A DNA stretch of 64,000 nt. It comes from an uncultured Opitutaceae bacterium. GTDB taxonomy: Bacteria; Verrucomicrobiota; Verrucomicrobiia; Opitutales; Opitutaceae. Made by a program: the position numbers and the translations under genes. The stretch's first letter is position 1. The number at the start of each line of letters is the position of its first letter. The DNA lies in NCBI GenBank assembly GCA_937902925.1, contig CALFNN010000059.1, positions 42,665 through 106,664 on the forward strand, given 5' to 3'. Below the pieces are notes generated by a model. The model was given only the letters and a program-made list of their open reading frames with translations, ran no database searches and was not told where the DNA came from. Below, piece after piece: positions 53,574 to 64,000 of this stretch.

Positions 53574-55698
53574 TCGCGGCGCGCGGGTGCTGGCGTTGGG
53601 CGTGCTGGCGCTGCTGCCGGCGCAACTCCCTGCCTACAATCTCAGCGGCCAGCGCTGGACGGGCACCACGGTCGTCATGCAATTGCAGCTCGGCCCGAGC
53701 TCGGGGGCGCTGCTCGACGGCAGCGCATCATGGGGCGCCGCGGCGGAAGATGCCCTCGCGCAATGGAACGCCAGCCTGACCAACGTGCATTTCACGGTCG
53801 TGCGCGACTCGACGGCGCCCATGGCGAGCGGCAACGGCTTCAACAATGTATTCTGGTCGCCGACCGTCTACGGCGGAGCCTGGGGCAGCCGGACGCTCGC
53901 GATCACGTTGTCGAACTACAACACCAGCACGCACGCCTACACCGAAGCCGACGTGTTGTTCAACAACACCCTCAATTGGAATTCATACCGCGGAGCGCTC
54001 AGGACCGCGGCCGGCGGCGGGACGCTCTACGATTTCCACCGCGTCGCCCTGCACGAGTTCGGCCATGCGCTCGGGCTCAACCATCCCGACGACATCGGGC
54101 AGTCGGTCAGCGCGGTGATGAACAGCGCGACGAGCAATGTCGACAGCCTGACCGCCGATGACATCGCGGGCGCCCAGGCGATCTACGATGGTGCGGGTGC
54201 CGTCGTGGCAAGCCTGCTGGGATTCCAGGGCTCGGTCGGCTACAGTTCCTCGGGCACCGGTTTGAATCTCCGCGTCGGCAGCGTCGGCAACACTGGCAAC
54301 GCCACCTCCGGCACCGTGCGGCTGGAGCTGTGGGCGATGCCGCAGCATTTTGCCAACGGCCTGCCCACGGGATCGATCAATCTCGGAATCTACGCGTTCC
54401 CGACCGTGCTTGCGGCCGGCGCCAGCTTCGCCGGCGTGAACGTCAACACCCGCTACGCCGTGCCGCCGGACGGGACTTATTTCGTGGTGCTGCTGTTGAC
54501 CGAGTTCACTGGCGGGAGCGGCTCGGGCTACACGATCCGCGATTCGATCGAGTTCAGCAGCCAGCTCACCGCCGCCGGCGGCACGGCGCCCGTGATCACG
54601 AAGCAGCCGGCCAGCTTCACAGTCAGCGCCGGAGCGCCCGTCACGCTGAGCGTCACAGCCAGTCCGGGTTCGTTCTACCAGTGGCAGTTCAACGGGAGCA
54701 ATCTCGCCGGCGCAACGAGCCCGAGCCTGTCCGTCGGCAACGTCCAGCCCGCCAACGCGGGTCTTTACGTGGCCGACGTTCTCAACTCCGTCAGCACCGC
54801 CACGGCCAGCGACGCCGCCGTCGTTGGCGTGACGACGACGAACAAGGTGATCGGCGCCGGAGCGGAAATCGGTTCGAACATCACGGCGCCGAACAAAAAC
54901 ATCTACGATCAAGTGCTGCTCTCGGGCGCCGCCGCGACAATCACGGCCGACTCCGGCCAGATCATGCGCACCTCCTTCATCGATGCGAACGACGATATTG
55001 TGCAGGTCGAGTTCGGCGGTGCGGGCGCACTGACGATGGTGTTGGACACCTCGTCCGGTCCGGCGGCACCGCTCAACTATAATCAGCCGGCGGTCGCTTA
55101 CATGAAGGGCCACGTTGGCATCGTGATCACGGGCGCCGACGAGACGACCAATGTCTCGGTCTTCTCGGTGGGCCGCTTCACCGCGTTCGATCCCACGGGC
55201 AAGTTCGATTCCACCCAGCCGATCGACGCGAATGCGAACAATCCCGCGAACAACGGCAGTTCGCTTTTCGTGGGTCACGACGCGACGGTCTACGACGGCG
55301 TGGCGGACCTGGCCTTCATCGCAATCTTGAGCACGGACGGCCAGTTCGGTGGCGTGCGCACGGCGAATGCACGCTACTCCGCGGCCAAAGGTTTGACCGG
55401 AATCTACGCGCCGGGCGTGACGTTCACCGGGCCGGTCTATGTCGGCGACATCAGCGCCTCCGCTCAAGCGACCCCCGTGCTGGTGCTCGGGGGTGCGACC
55501 AACAACACTTGGGTCACGGGCGGCGCGCTGCTCCAGACCAACGGCCAGCCCGTGCGGGTGAGCGGGATCACGCAGTTGAAGTTCATGGCGGGCTCCGATT
55601 CCGGAGGGAATCTCACGGCGGCGAAGACCAATCGCGCGGTCCTGCTGCAGGGCGGCACCGACGTCACCGCCCAGCTTGTCGTGAACCCAGGCCCGTAA
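53563..55698 (+). CDS. Secreted matrixin-like (M10) zinc metalloprotease with Ig-type and shared module
   Basis: A 711-residue exported protein with a GTG start at 53563, directly before the signal peptide (LALGVLALLPAQLPA). Residues 30-210 form a matrixin catalytic domain: zinc motif HEFGHALGLNHP (164-175, HExxHxxGxxH), Met-turn AVMNSAT (185-190) and LTADDIAGAQAIYDG. A CARDB-like adhesive domain follows at about 220-335. An Ig-like domain lies at 343-422 (FYQWQFNGSNLAGATSP). Residues 428-706 are a module nearly duplicated in the DUF1800 protein at 29803-33186. It is the second gene of a unit with the small secreted protein upstream. Confidence 0.88.
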   Translation: MRLDRGARVLALGVLALLPAQLPAYNLSGQRWTGTTVVMQLQLGPSSGALLDGSASWGAAAEDALAQWNASLTNVHFTVVRDSTAPMASGNGFNNVFWSPTVYGGAWGSRTLAITLSNYNTSTHAYTEADVLFNNTLNWNSYRGALRTAAGGGTLYDFHRVALHEFGHALGLNHPDDIGQSVSAVMNSATSNVDSLTADDIAGAQAIYDGAGAVVASLLGFQGSVGYSSSGTGLNLRVGSVGNTGNATSGTVRLELWAMPQHFANGLPTGSINLGIYAFPTVLAAGASFAGVNVNTRYAVPPDGTYFVVLLLTEFTGGSGSGYTIRDSIEFSSQLTAAGGTAPVITKQPASFTVSAGAPVTLSVTASPGSFYQWQFNGSNLAGATSPSLSVGNVQPANAGLYVADVLNSVSTATASDAAVVGVTTTNKVIGAGAEIGSNITAPNKNIYDQVLLSGAAATITADSGQIMRTSFIDANDDIVQVEFGGAGALTMVLDTSSGPAAPLNYNQPAVAYMKGHVGIVITGADETTNVSVFSVGRFTAFDPTGKFDSTQPIDANANNPANNGSSLFVGHDATVYDGVADLAFIAILSTDGQFGGVRTANARYSAAKGLTGIYAPGVTFTGPVYVGDISASAQATPVLVLGGATNNTWVTGGALLQTNGQPVRVSGITQLKFMAGSDSGGNLTAAKTNRAVLLQGGTDVTAQLVVNPGP

Positions 55699-55733
55699 CG
55701 CGGCACCGCGACGGCGGGCGCTGACACGGTTTT

Positions 55734-55762
55734 GATTTGCGCGAGGACGGATTTGCGCGAGG
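55734..55762. repeat. 13-bp direct repeat upstream of panB
   Basis: GATTTGCGCGAGG occurs at 55734-55746 and again at 55750-55762, a 16-bp spacing. It lies in the leader between the metalloprotease stop and panB and could be an operator or a chance tandem copy. Confidence 0.5.
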
Positions 55763-55915
55763 TTGTCGCCGTCTGGCGCGAACTCGATCGCGACCGGACA
55801 CGTCAAACTCAACTCCTCCCCTCGGACACCGAGGCTTCATCGCCATGCGACAAGCACCCAAGTCCACTTCCGCCTGCGTCCCGGTTTTCCGAAGAGGAAA
55901 AACTTCCCGGACGCA

Positions 55916-56707
55916 GTGAAAAGCATTCTTGATTTTGCCCGCGCGAAGCGCGAGGCGCAGCCCATTGTCCTCATCGCCGCCTACGATGCGCTGATGGCGG
56001 GCATCGTCGCCGGCTCCGAGGCGGACGCGATCCTGGTCGGCGACAGCGTCGCGATGGTGATGCACGGATTTCCGTCCACCGTGCATGCCACGCTGGAGAT
56101 GATGTGCGCCCACACGGCCGCCGTGCGTCGCGGGGCGCCCGCGGCGCTCATCGTGGCCGATATGCCGTTTCTGAGTTTTCGCCGCGGGCCGGTGGCGGCC
56201 GCCGAAGCGGCGGGGGTGTTGATGCAAGCCGGTGCGAATGCCGTGAAACTCGAGGGCGTCGCCGGACACGAGGAGGTCATCGCGCGTCTGGTGGGGAGCG
56301 GCATTCCGGTCATGGGGCATCTCGGACTCACGCCGCAGTCGGTGAACCAGCTCGGCGGCTACCGGCTGCAAGGCCGGGCGCCGGCCGAGGCGGAGCGGCT
56401 GCGCGGCGACGCGCGGACGCTCGAGGAATTGGGGGCATTCGCCATGGTGCTGGAATGCTTGCCTGCTGCGCTTGCCGCCACGATCACGGAGGAGCGGGCC
56501 ATCCCGACGATCGGCATCGGCGCGGGCGCCGGCACCTCGGGACAGGTGCTGGTGCTGTCCGACCTGCTCGGGCTCGACGCGCGGTTTCAGCCGCGCTTTG
56601 CACGCCGCTACCTGGAGGGGAATACCTTGGTGCGCGAGGCGGTGAATCGCTTCGCGCGCGACGTCCGGAAAAATCATTTTCCGGCGCGCGAGGAGGTGCT
56701 CGCATGA
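55916..56707 (+). CDS. panB: 3-methyl-2-oxobutanoate hydroxymethyltransferase
   Basis: First step of pantothenate synthesis: adds a one-carbon unit to 2-oxoisovalerate to form ketopantoate. The GTG at 55916 gives 263 residues, the family length, and starts VKSILDFARAKREAQPIVLI. Motifs are AYDALMAGIV, AILVGDSVAMVMHG, LIVADMPFLSF, AGANAVKLEG, PVMGHLGLTPQSVN and IGIGAGAGTSGQVLVLSDLLG. The longer in-frame extension has no conservation. It overlaps panC by 4 nt (ATGA) and heads panB-panC-coaBC-coaX. A small frame upstream ends at the GTG. Confidence 0.93.
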   Translation: MKSILDFARAKREAQPIVLIAAYDALMAGIVAGSEADAILVGDSVAMVMHGFPSTVHATLEMMCAHTAAVRRGAPAALIVADMPFLSFRRGPVAAAEAAGVLMQAGANAVKLEGVAGHEEVIARLVGSGIPVMGHLGLTPQSVNQLGGYRLQGRAPAEAERLRGDARTLEELGAFAMVLECLPAALAATITEERAIPTIGIGAGAGTSGQVLVLSDLLGLDARFQPRFARRYLEGNTLVREAVNRFARDVRKNHFPAREEVLA

Positions 56708-57465
56708 CGCGGGTCTGGACACGCGTCGACGAGTGGTGGGCGGCGCGCGCTTCGACGGAGTGGGCCGGGCGTTCGATCGGGTTTGTGCCGACGATGGGCG
56801 CGCTGCACGCGGGGCACGAGGCGTTGCTGGCGCGGGCGCGGGACGAGAACGATCGCGTTGTCGTGAGCGTTTTCGTCAACCCGAGCCAGTTCAACGACCC
56901 GGGCGATCTCGCCAAGTATCCCCGCACGCTCGAGGCGGATGTCGAGCTGGCGCGGCCCTACGTCGACGCCGTGCTGGCGCCGACGACGGAAGAAATGTAT
57001 CCCGACGGCTATCGCTACCGCGTCGCGGAAAGCGAACGCAGCCTGGCGCAAGAGGGCGCGCAACGCCCGGGGCACTTCGAGGGCGTGCTGACGGTGGTGC
57101 TCAAGCTGTTCAACCTGGTGCAGCCGCGGCGGGCGTATTTTGGCGAGAAGGACTGGCAGCAGTTGCAGCTCGTGCGCGGGATGGTCGAGGCGTTTTTGCT
57201 GCCGGTGGAGATCGTGGCCTGTCCAACCGTGCGCGACGCCGACGGGCTCGCGCTGAGTTCGCGCAACCGGCGATTGTCCTCCGGGGCCAGGGCAAAGGCC
57301 GAGGCGTTTCCGCGGGTGCTGCGGATGGCACCGAGCGCGGAGGCCGCGGTGGCGGCGCTACGTGGGAAGGGCTTCGAGGTCGACTACGTCGAGGACGACA
57401 AGGGCGTGCGGCTCGGCGCCGTCCGACTGGAAGGAGTGAGGTTGATCGACAATGTCCGGCTCTAA
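56704..57465 (+). CDS. panC: Pantothenate synthetase
   Basis: Condenses pantoate with beta-alanine using ATP, 253 residues, slightly shorter than the usual about 280. The nucleotide-binding motif TMGALHAGHEALL (HxGH) is present. Other motifs are SVFVNPSQFNDPGDLAKYP, EGVLTVVLKLFNLVQP, FGEKDWQQLQLVRGMV and the KMSKS-like GLALSSRNRRLS. The C-terminus is shortened and ends RLIDNVRL, but all ATP- and pantoate-binding residues visible to me are kept. It overlaps panB by 4 nt and coaBC by 14 nt. Confidence 0.93.
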   Translation: MTRVWTRVDEWWAARASTEWAGRSIGFVPTMGALHAGHEALLARARDENDRVVVSVFVNPSQFNDPGDLAKYPRTLEADVELARPYVDAVLAPTTEEMYPDGYRYRVAESERSLAQEGAQRPGHFEGVLTVVLKLFNLVQPRRAYFGEKDWQQLQLVRGMVEAFLLPVEIVACPTVRDADGLALSSRNRRLSSGARAKAEAFPRVLRMAPSAEAAVAALRGKGFEVDYVEDDKGVRLGAVRLEGVRLIDNVRL

Positions 57466-58705
57466 TCTGGTTTTCGTCCTCTCGGGTTCGATCGCGTGCT
57501 ACAAGGCGTGCGAGGCGATCTCGCGGCTGGTGCAGCGCGGTCATCGCGTGCGCGTCGTGGCGACGGAGGCGGCGCTGAAGTTCGTCGGCAGGGCGACGCT
57601 CGAAGGGCTCACGGGTGGGAAGGTCGCGAGCGATCTGTTCGAGCCCGGCGCGGCGCTGGATCACATCCAGCTCGGGCGCTGGGCCGCCGCGATCGTGGTC
57701 TGCCCGGCGACGGCGCACACGCTCAACCGGCTGGCGGCGGGGCTCGCGGACGATCTGGCGGGAGCCTTGTTGCTGGCGCACGACTGGCGGAAGCCGTTGC
57801 TGATCGCGCCGGCCATGAACCCGGCGATGTGGAACCATCCCGCCACGGCCTCGTCGGTGACCCGCCTCAAGGAATGGGGCTCGCGGTTCGTGGCGGTGGG
57901 AGAGGGGCGCACGGCGTGCGGCGACGTCGGCGAGGGCCGTCTGGCGGAGCCCGATGAAATCGTCGCCGCGGTCGAGGCGGCGCTCGCGCCCTCGGCCCCG
58001 CGGATGCGCGTGCTGGTGACCAGCGGCGGCACGACCGAACCGATCGACGGCGTGCGCGTGCTCACCAACACCAGCACGGGCGCGACGGGCGCGCTCATCG
58101 CGAATCACTTCGCCCGGCGCGGACACGCCGTGACGCTGTTGCGGGCGCGCGGCGCGCGGCCGGCGGAGGCCGGGTGCCGCGAGGAAACGTTCTCGAGCTT
58201 TGCCGATCTCGACGCGGCGCTGGGACGCCTGCTCGGCGCGGAGGACTTCGATGTGGTGATTCATGCGGCCGCCGTGGGCGATTTTTCGGTCGAGTCGGTG
58301 CTGAGCGATGGCGTCGTGCGGTTGCCGGGCGTCGGCAAGCTCGACTCCCAATCCGCCCCGATGGTGCGACTGCGGCCCAACCCGAAGCTGCTCGATTCGC
58401 TGCGGGACCGCAGTCGCAACCGTCCGGTGCGCGTGGCGGCGTTCAAGCTCACGTCCGGCGCCGATGCCGCGGAAGCGCGGGAGTCGGTCGCGGCGCTGCT
58501 GGATCGCGGGGTGGCGGACGTCGTGGTGCACAACGATCTCGCCGTCCGCGGGAACGAGGGAGACGCGTTTCCGGCGGACATCTGGCGCGCCGGCGACGCC
58601 AAGCCGACGCACTGCGCCGGCCGTGCGGCGCTCGCGGAGACGTTGGAGAAACTGCTTGCCGCAACACTGACGGACAAGTCGTCGATCGCGGTGGCGAAAG
58701 GTTGA
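57452..58705 (+). CDS. coaBC: Bifunctional phosphopantothenoylcysteine synthetase/decarboxylase
   Basis: Bifunctional CoaBC of 417 residues. The N-terminal CoaC flavoprotein decarboxylase part begins NLVFVLSGSIACYKACEAI, has active-site His in LDHIQLGRWAA, PAMNPAMW, and the Cys motif RTACGDVGEGRLAEP. The C-terminal CoaB ligase part has VLVTSGGTTEPIDGVRVLTN, AAAVGDFSVE and AFKLTS. It makes 4-phosphopantetheine from 4-phosphopantothenate and cysteine. The ATG at 57452 overlaps panC by 14 nt. The CoaB Lys-rich loop is short (GVGKLDSQ) compared with typical KIKK, a minor oddity. coaX starts 3 nt after its stop. Confidence 0.92.
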   Translation: MSGSNLVFVLSGSIACYKACEAISRLVQRGHRVRVVATEAALKFVGRATLEGLTGGKVASDLFEPGAALDHIQLGRWAAAIVVCPATAHTLNRLAAGLADDLAGALLLAHDWRKPLLIAPAMNPAMWNHPATASSVTRLKEWGSRFVAVGEGRTACGDVGEGRLAEPDEIVAAVEAALAPSAPRMRVLVTSGGTTEPIDGVRVLTNTSTGATGALIANHFARRGHAVTLLRARGARPAEAGCREETFSSFADLDAALGRLLGAEDFDVVIHAAAVGDFSVESVLSDGVVRLPGVGKLDSQSAPMVRLRPNPKLLDSLRDRSRNRPVRVAAFKLTSGADAAEARESVAALLDRGVADVVVHNDLAVRGNEGDAFPADIWRAGDAKPTHCAGRAALAETLEKLLAATLTDKSSIAVAKG

Positions 58706-58708
58706 CCC

Positions 58709-59485
58709 ATGCTGCTCTGCCTCGACATCGGAAACTCGCAGATCCACGGCGGCGTGTTCGAGGGCGAGGCGCTGCGCTGCCAGTTCCGGAAAACGACGCA
58801 TCCGCTCGGATCGTCCGATGAATTCGGCGTGTTTTTCACCGCGGTCCTGCGGGAGAACGGCGTCGATCCGCGGATGGTGCGGCGGGCGGCGGTATGTTCC
58901 GTGGTGCCGCCGGCGCTCTATCCGGTGCGCAGCGCGTGCGTGAAATATTTCCGCTGCGAGCCGTTCGTGCTGCAGGCGGGTGTGAAGACCGGGCTGAAGG
59001 TGCGCTATCGCAATCCGCACGAGGTCGGCGCGGATCGGATCGCGGGGGCGGTCGCGGCGGTGCAGCGGCATCCGGGGAAAAACGTGATCGTGGTCGACTG
59101 CGGCACGGCGACGACGTTCGACGTCGTCACGGTCGAGGCGGATTACCTCGGAGGCACGATCCTGCCGGGCATCGGGATCTCGGTCGGGGCGCTCGCCGGC
59201 CGGACCGCGAAGCTGCCGGCGGTCGAGATCGCGCGGCCGGCGTCCGCGCTCGGGCGCTCGACGGTGGAGAGCATCCAGGCGGGAGTCTATCACGGCCACG
59301 TCGGCGCGATCCGGCACCTGCTCGGCGAGCTGACGCGCGAGGCGTTCGCCGGCCAGCGCCCGAGGGTCGTCGGCACGGGCGGTTTCGCCCGGCTGCTCGA
59401 GGCGGAGAAGCTCTTCGACGAAAACGTGCCCGAACTGGTGCTGCTCGGCCTGAAACAGGCGGAGCTGCTCAACCGCGAAAGCTGA
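58709..59485 (+). CDS. coaX: Type III pantothenate kinase
   Basis: ATP-dependent phosphorylation of pantothenate, first step of CoA synthesis proper, by the actin-like CoaX class (258 residues). Motifs are LCLDIGNSQIHGGVF (phosphate-1, with Asp), SVVPPALY, PHEVGADRIAGAVAA, VDCGTATTFDVV (phosphate-2) and GTGGFARLLEAE near the end. Type III kinases usually need K+ or NH4+ and are not inhibited by CoA. It is the last gene of the pan/coa unit, 3 nt after coaBC. A short hairpin follows. Confidence 0.93.
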   Translation: MLLCLDIGNSQIHGGVFEGEALRCQFRKTTHPLGSSDEFGVFFTAVLRENGVDPRMVRRAAVCSVVPPALYPVRSACVKYFRCEPFVLQAGVKTGLKVRYRNPHEVGADRIAGAVAAVQRHPGKNVIVVDCGTATTFDVVTVEADYLGGTILPGIGISVGALAGRTAKLPAVEIARPASALGRSTVESIQAGVYHGHVGAIRHLLGELTREAFAGQRPRVVGTGGFARLLEAEKLFDENVPELVLLGLKQAELLNRES

Positions 59486-59486
59486 G

Positions 59487-59504
59487 CCGGCGCGATGGCG
59501 CCGG
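59487..59504. terminator. GC-rich hairpin after coaX, possible bidirectional terminator
   Basis: Perfect 7-bp stem (CCGGCGC/GCGCCGG) with loop GATG lies 1 nt after the coaX stop and before the end of the convergent gene. No T-run follows, so its terminator role is uncertain. Confidence 0.35.
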
Positions 59505-59512
59505 GGGCGCGA

Positions 59513-60502
59513 CTATTTGGCCGCCAGCGGCTCCATGACGCCGTTGCGCTCGTCGTAGAGCTTGTTCAGGTCGAGACCGTCGAGCACGAGCACGCCCTGG
59601 AGCGACGAGATGATCGGCGCTTCGCTCCACTGCCAGAGCAGCTTGGTCGGCTCGGCGGGATCGATCTCGACCATCTGGATGCCCACATTGCCGTGGCCCG
59701 GGCCGTGGGCCTGCCAGTTGGCGAACACGATGTGGCCGTTGGGCAACAACTGGAACATCGCGTAGAAATTCGCCTTCATCGCGGGCGGCATCGTGTCCTT
59801 CCCGGCGAAGCGGCGCAGTTCCTTGCCGTCGGCGTCGAGCTCGACGAAGAACGCGCCATAGCCGGCGGAGGAGAGGATGTGGCCGTTGGGGAGGCGCACG
59901 GCTTTCCAGGCATGCTTGAATCCGGCGACCGGCCACTCGTGGAGGATTTTGCCGTCCCGGTCGCCTTCGCGGATCATGGTGTTGTTCATCATGAGCCACG
60001 TGCCCTGCGCGGTCTCACGCAACAGGCGGATGTAGTCGCCGGGGAAGACGGTCTTGTGGACGATCTTGTTGGCGGCGTCGATTTCAAGCACGACGACGCC
60101 CTGGGAGTTGTCGAGGTTGACGCCAGCGATGAGGGTGTCGCCATTGGGCAGGCGGCGCGCGGTGGCGATGCCGGTGTAGGTGGCGACTTCCTTGACGAGT
60201 TTGCCGGTGGCGATGTCGAACTCGGAGTAGCCGGCGTCGTGGCTGATGAGCACGCGGTTGTTTCCGATGAGCTGCATGTCGCGGGGCGCGGCGCGCCAGT
60301 TGGCCGGGCGCTTGATCTCGGGCGGCGACTGCGGGTCGATGTGCGCGATCCAGTTTTTCGACGGGTCGTCCTGGTCGACGCGAAGGAGATTCCAAAGGCC
60401 CTCGTCGAGGATGAGGAGATCGTGTTTGATGGGCGCCGCACGCAGGGGGGCGAGGGAGGCGATGGCGAGCATGACAGCGTAGAAGGTAACTTTGGGTTTC
60501 AT
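59513..60502 (-). CDS. Secreted beta-propeller protein, arylsulfotransferase/PQQ-like repeats
   Basis: A 329-residue exported protein. The ATG at 60502 gives a signal peptide ([18 protein letters not shown]). The body has repeated motifs of a beta-propeller, each with a pattern such as [25 protein letters not shown] and [13 protein letters not shown]. These G-(H/D)-x-L/I repeats are typical of ASST- or NHL/PQQ-like propellers. No catalytic residues of arylsulfotransferase are recognised, so the protein may only bind a ligand. It is divergent from clpB (226 bp) and convergent with coaX. Confidence 0.75.
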   Translation of the reverse strand: MKPKVTFYAVMLAIASLAPLRAAPIKHDLLILDEGLWNLLRVDQDDPSKNWIAHIDPQSPPEIKRPANWRAAPRDMQLIGNNRVLISHDAGYSEFDIATGKLVKEVATYTGIATARRLPNGDTLIAGVNLDNSQGVVVLEIDAANKIVHKTVFPGDYIRLLRETAQGTWLMMNNTMIREGDRDGKILHEWPVAGFKHAWKAVRLPNGHILSSAGYGAFFVELDADGKELRRFAGKDTMPPAMKANFYAMFQLLPNGHIVFANWQAHGPGHGNVGIQMVEIDPAEPTKLLWQWSEAPIISSLQGVLVLDGLDLNKLYDERNGVMEPLAAK

Positions 60503-60673
60503 GGGAAAGTGGGCTCTCCGGGGAGGTGACCGTTTCAAAAAAAACGGGCGTTGTCACCCGAATCCCGCGGCCGGCGGCCCGGTCCGTTCCAGGTGGAAGA
60601 TGATGCAAACTGGCGCGGAATTGGGACGCTATGCGACGCACTCTGACCCGCGCGGCGGAGTGGCCGCCGGTTT

Positions 60674-60728
60674 CCCGGGGCAAACCCCGGGTCGCAAAAT
60701 GGCCCGGCATATGCGAAATTCCCGCATC
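60674..60728 (+). promoter_or_regulatory. Hairpin-rich leader just upstream of clpB
   Basis: Two potential hairpins precede the start codon: CCCGGGG/CAAA/CCCCGGG at 60674-60691 and ATGCG/CGCAT arms at about 60710-60727. No CIRCE element or clear Shine-Dalgarno is visible. They could hold the start region in a temperature-sensitive structure, which is only a suggestion. Confidence 0.3.
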
Positions 60729-63338
<2,610 letters not shown>

Positions 63339-63501
63339 GCATGGTCGGCGTGGATATTCCCGGGGGCGTGGCCGGTTGAAGGTCGCGCGCCCGCTATTTT
63401 GAAATGCCCCGTTTTCGACCTTGACCGGTCACCCGAAAGAAAGCCGGGCGTTAGCCGGCCTTCCAGGGCGGCACGCGGCCTTATCGGTTCAACGGATTTT
63501 T

Positions 63502-64000
63502 TCAGAGGCCTTGGTGCAGGCGCTCCACAACGTGCGTGTAGAGTGGTCGCGGTTTCCGGAATTCGTCGACCAGGCCCCAGCGCCGGTAGCCATCCGCGCC
63601 CGTCCCCGGATAACGGCTGGCATAGTCGTTGAACGACCACCACGAGAGCCCGCACACCCACGGTCGCTCGTGCACGAGCGCCAGCATCGCGTCGAAATAA
63701 TCCATGCGGTCCTGTTCGGTCTTCGCGAGATCGGCGCGCAGGCCGAATTCGGAGACGAATACCGGTTTGTCCGGCCACCGCGCGTGGACCGGGTCCAGAA
63801 ATTCGGCAACCTGCGGCGGCGGGAAATAGAGATTGGTCGAAATGAAATCGACGTAGTCGAAGGCGTGTTCGCGCACCGCGCCCGTCGGCTCGGCCCGTAG
63901 TTCGCGCAGTGCCTTGCCGACCGCGGCGAACGTCACCGGTCGCGTCGGATCGAGCTGTTTCACGAAGGCCGCCATGTCGCGCGTCCAGGCCACGCCAGCG
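63502..64000 (-). CDS. Glycoside hydrolase family 2-type enzyme, C-terminal part (cut by window)
   Basis: The frame is open to the last base, so only the C-terminal part is present. It belongs to the TIM-barrel domain of a GH2-like glycosidase (beta-galactosidase/glucuronidase group). Visible are KQLDPTRPVTFA, the nucleophile Glu in KPVFVSEFGLRAD and GLSWWSFNDYASRYPG, then a C-terminal RRWGLVDEFRKPRPLY. The GTG near 63993 is not a real start since the frame continues. Substrate unknown. It converges with clpB, with 163 bp between. Confidence 0.85.
   Translation of the reverse strand, partial: AGVAWTRDMAAFVKQLDPTRPVTFAAVGKALRELRAEPTGAVREHAFDYVDFISTNLYFPPPQVAEFLDPVHARWPDKPVFVSEFGLRADLAKTEQDRMDYFDAMLALVHERPWVCGLSWWSFNDYASRYPGTGADGYRRWGLVDEFRKPRPLYTHVVERLHQGL

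Noticed and set aside
63439..63464. GCCGG/CCGGC hairpin between clpB and the GH2 gene
   Set aside because: Only a 5-bp stem with no T-tract; too weak to call a terminator.

Overview
The window is a G+C-rich chromosomal segment with short intergenic gaps and many stop/start overlaps. The gene repertoire points to a Gram-negative bacterium of the Verrucomicrobiota, most likely Opitutaceae-like. The reasons are three large TonB-dependent receptors, a DUF1800/DUF1501 secreted-protein pair followed by a pseudopilin-tailed protein, lipoproteins with clear lipoboxes, and a compact CoA operon. This placement is inferred from family content, not from a marker gene. No rRNA, convincing tRNA, CRISPR array or complete insertion sequence was seen.

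Layout. 1-6.5 kb: the 3' end of an Fpg/Nei-type DNA glycosylase, a TonB receptor divergent from an S9 peptidase, and a small nucleotidyltransferase pair that looks toxin-antitoxin-like. 6.5-13.2 kb: a CobW-type metallochaperone GTPase, two lipoproteins, a Do-type periplasmic protease with a strong terminator, and a two-component system of the CusRS class. 13.2-27.7 kb, all on the minus strand: a metal-handling cluster containing a Cu-type P-ATPase, CusA, CusB, a Cys-rich secreted protein, a four-Cys secreted protein, a PepSY membrane protein, two TonB receptors and one unknown. No CusC-like outer-membrane channel is present. 27.8-33.2 kb: the DUF1800/DUF1501 unit. 33.4-38.8 kb: pyruvate kinase, two GlpT-like transporters and a WalJ-type hydrolase. 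38.9-42.9 kb: a pteridine gene set (PTPS, FolE2, short-chain dehydrogenase) interrupted by a GxxExxY gene lying between inverted repeats, then an unrecognised membrane protein with an internal repeat. 42.9-47.0 kb: an FMN-dependent hydroxyacid dehydrogenase and creBCD with an unusually short CreD. 47.2-51.4 kb, minus strand: an RGG-rich protein, then murA-hicA-hicB-ruvB. 51.7-55.7 kb: a dimeric dUTPase, a thioesterase, and a secreted pair ending in a matrixin-like metalloprotease. 55.9-59.5 kb: panB-panC-coaBC-coaX. 59.5-64 kb: a secreted propeller protein, ClpB, and the C-terminal part of a GH2 glycosidase.

How the genes work together. The metal cluster and its convergent two-component system form one copper/silver-type resistance and acquisition region. 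FolE2, the PTPS with a C-x5-HGH active site and the dehydrogenase could together convert GTP to a tetrahydrobiopterin-like cofactor. The pan/coa genes cover most of CoA synthesis.

Most interesting points: the candidate biopterin route and the inverted-repeat element inside it; an Ig plus roughly 260-residue module shared by two unrelated secreted proteins about 20 kb apart; an in-frame repeat insertion in cusA; a CreD lacking most of its periplasmic part; and a HicAB pair wedged between murA and ruvB. Function statements rest on motif recognition by eye; no database search was possible.
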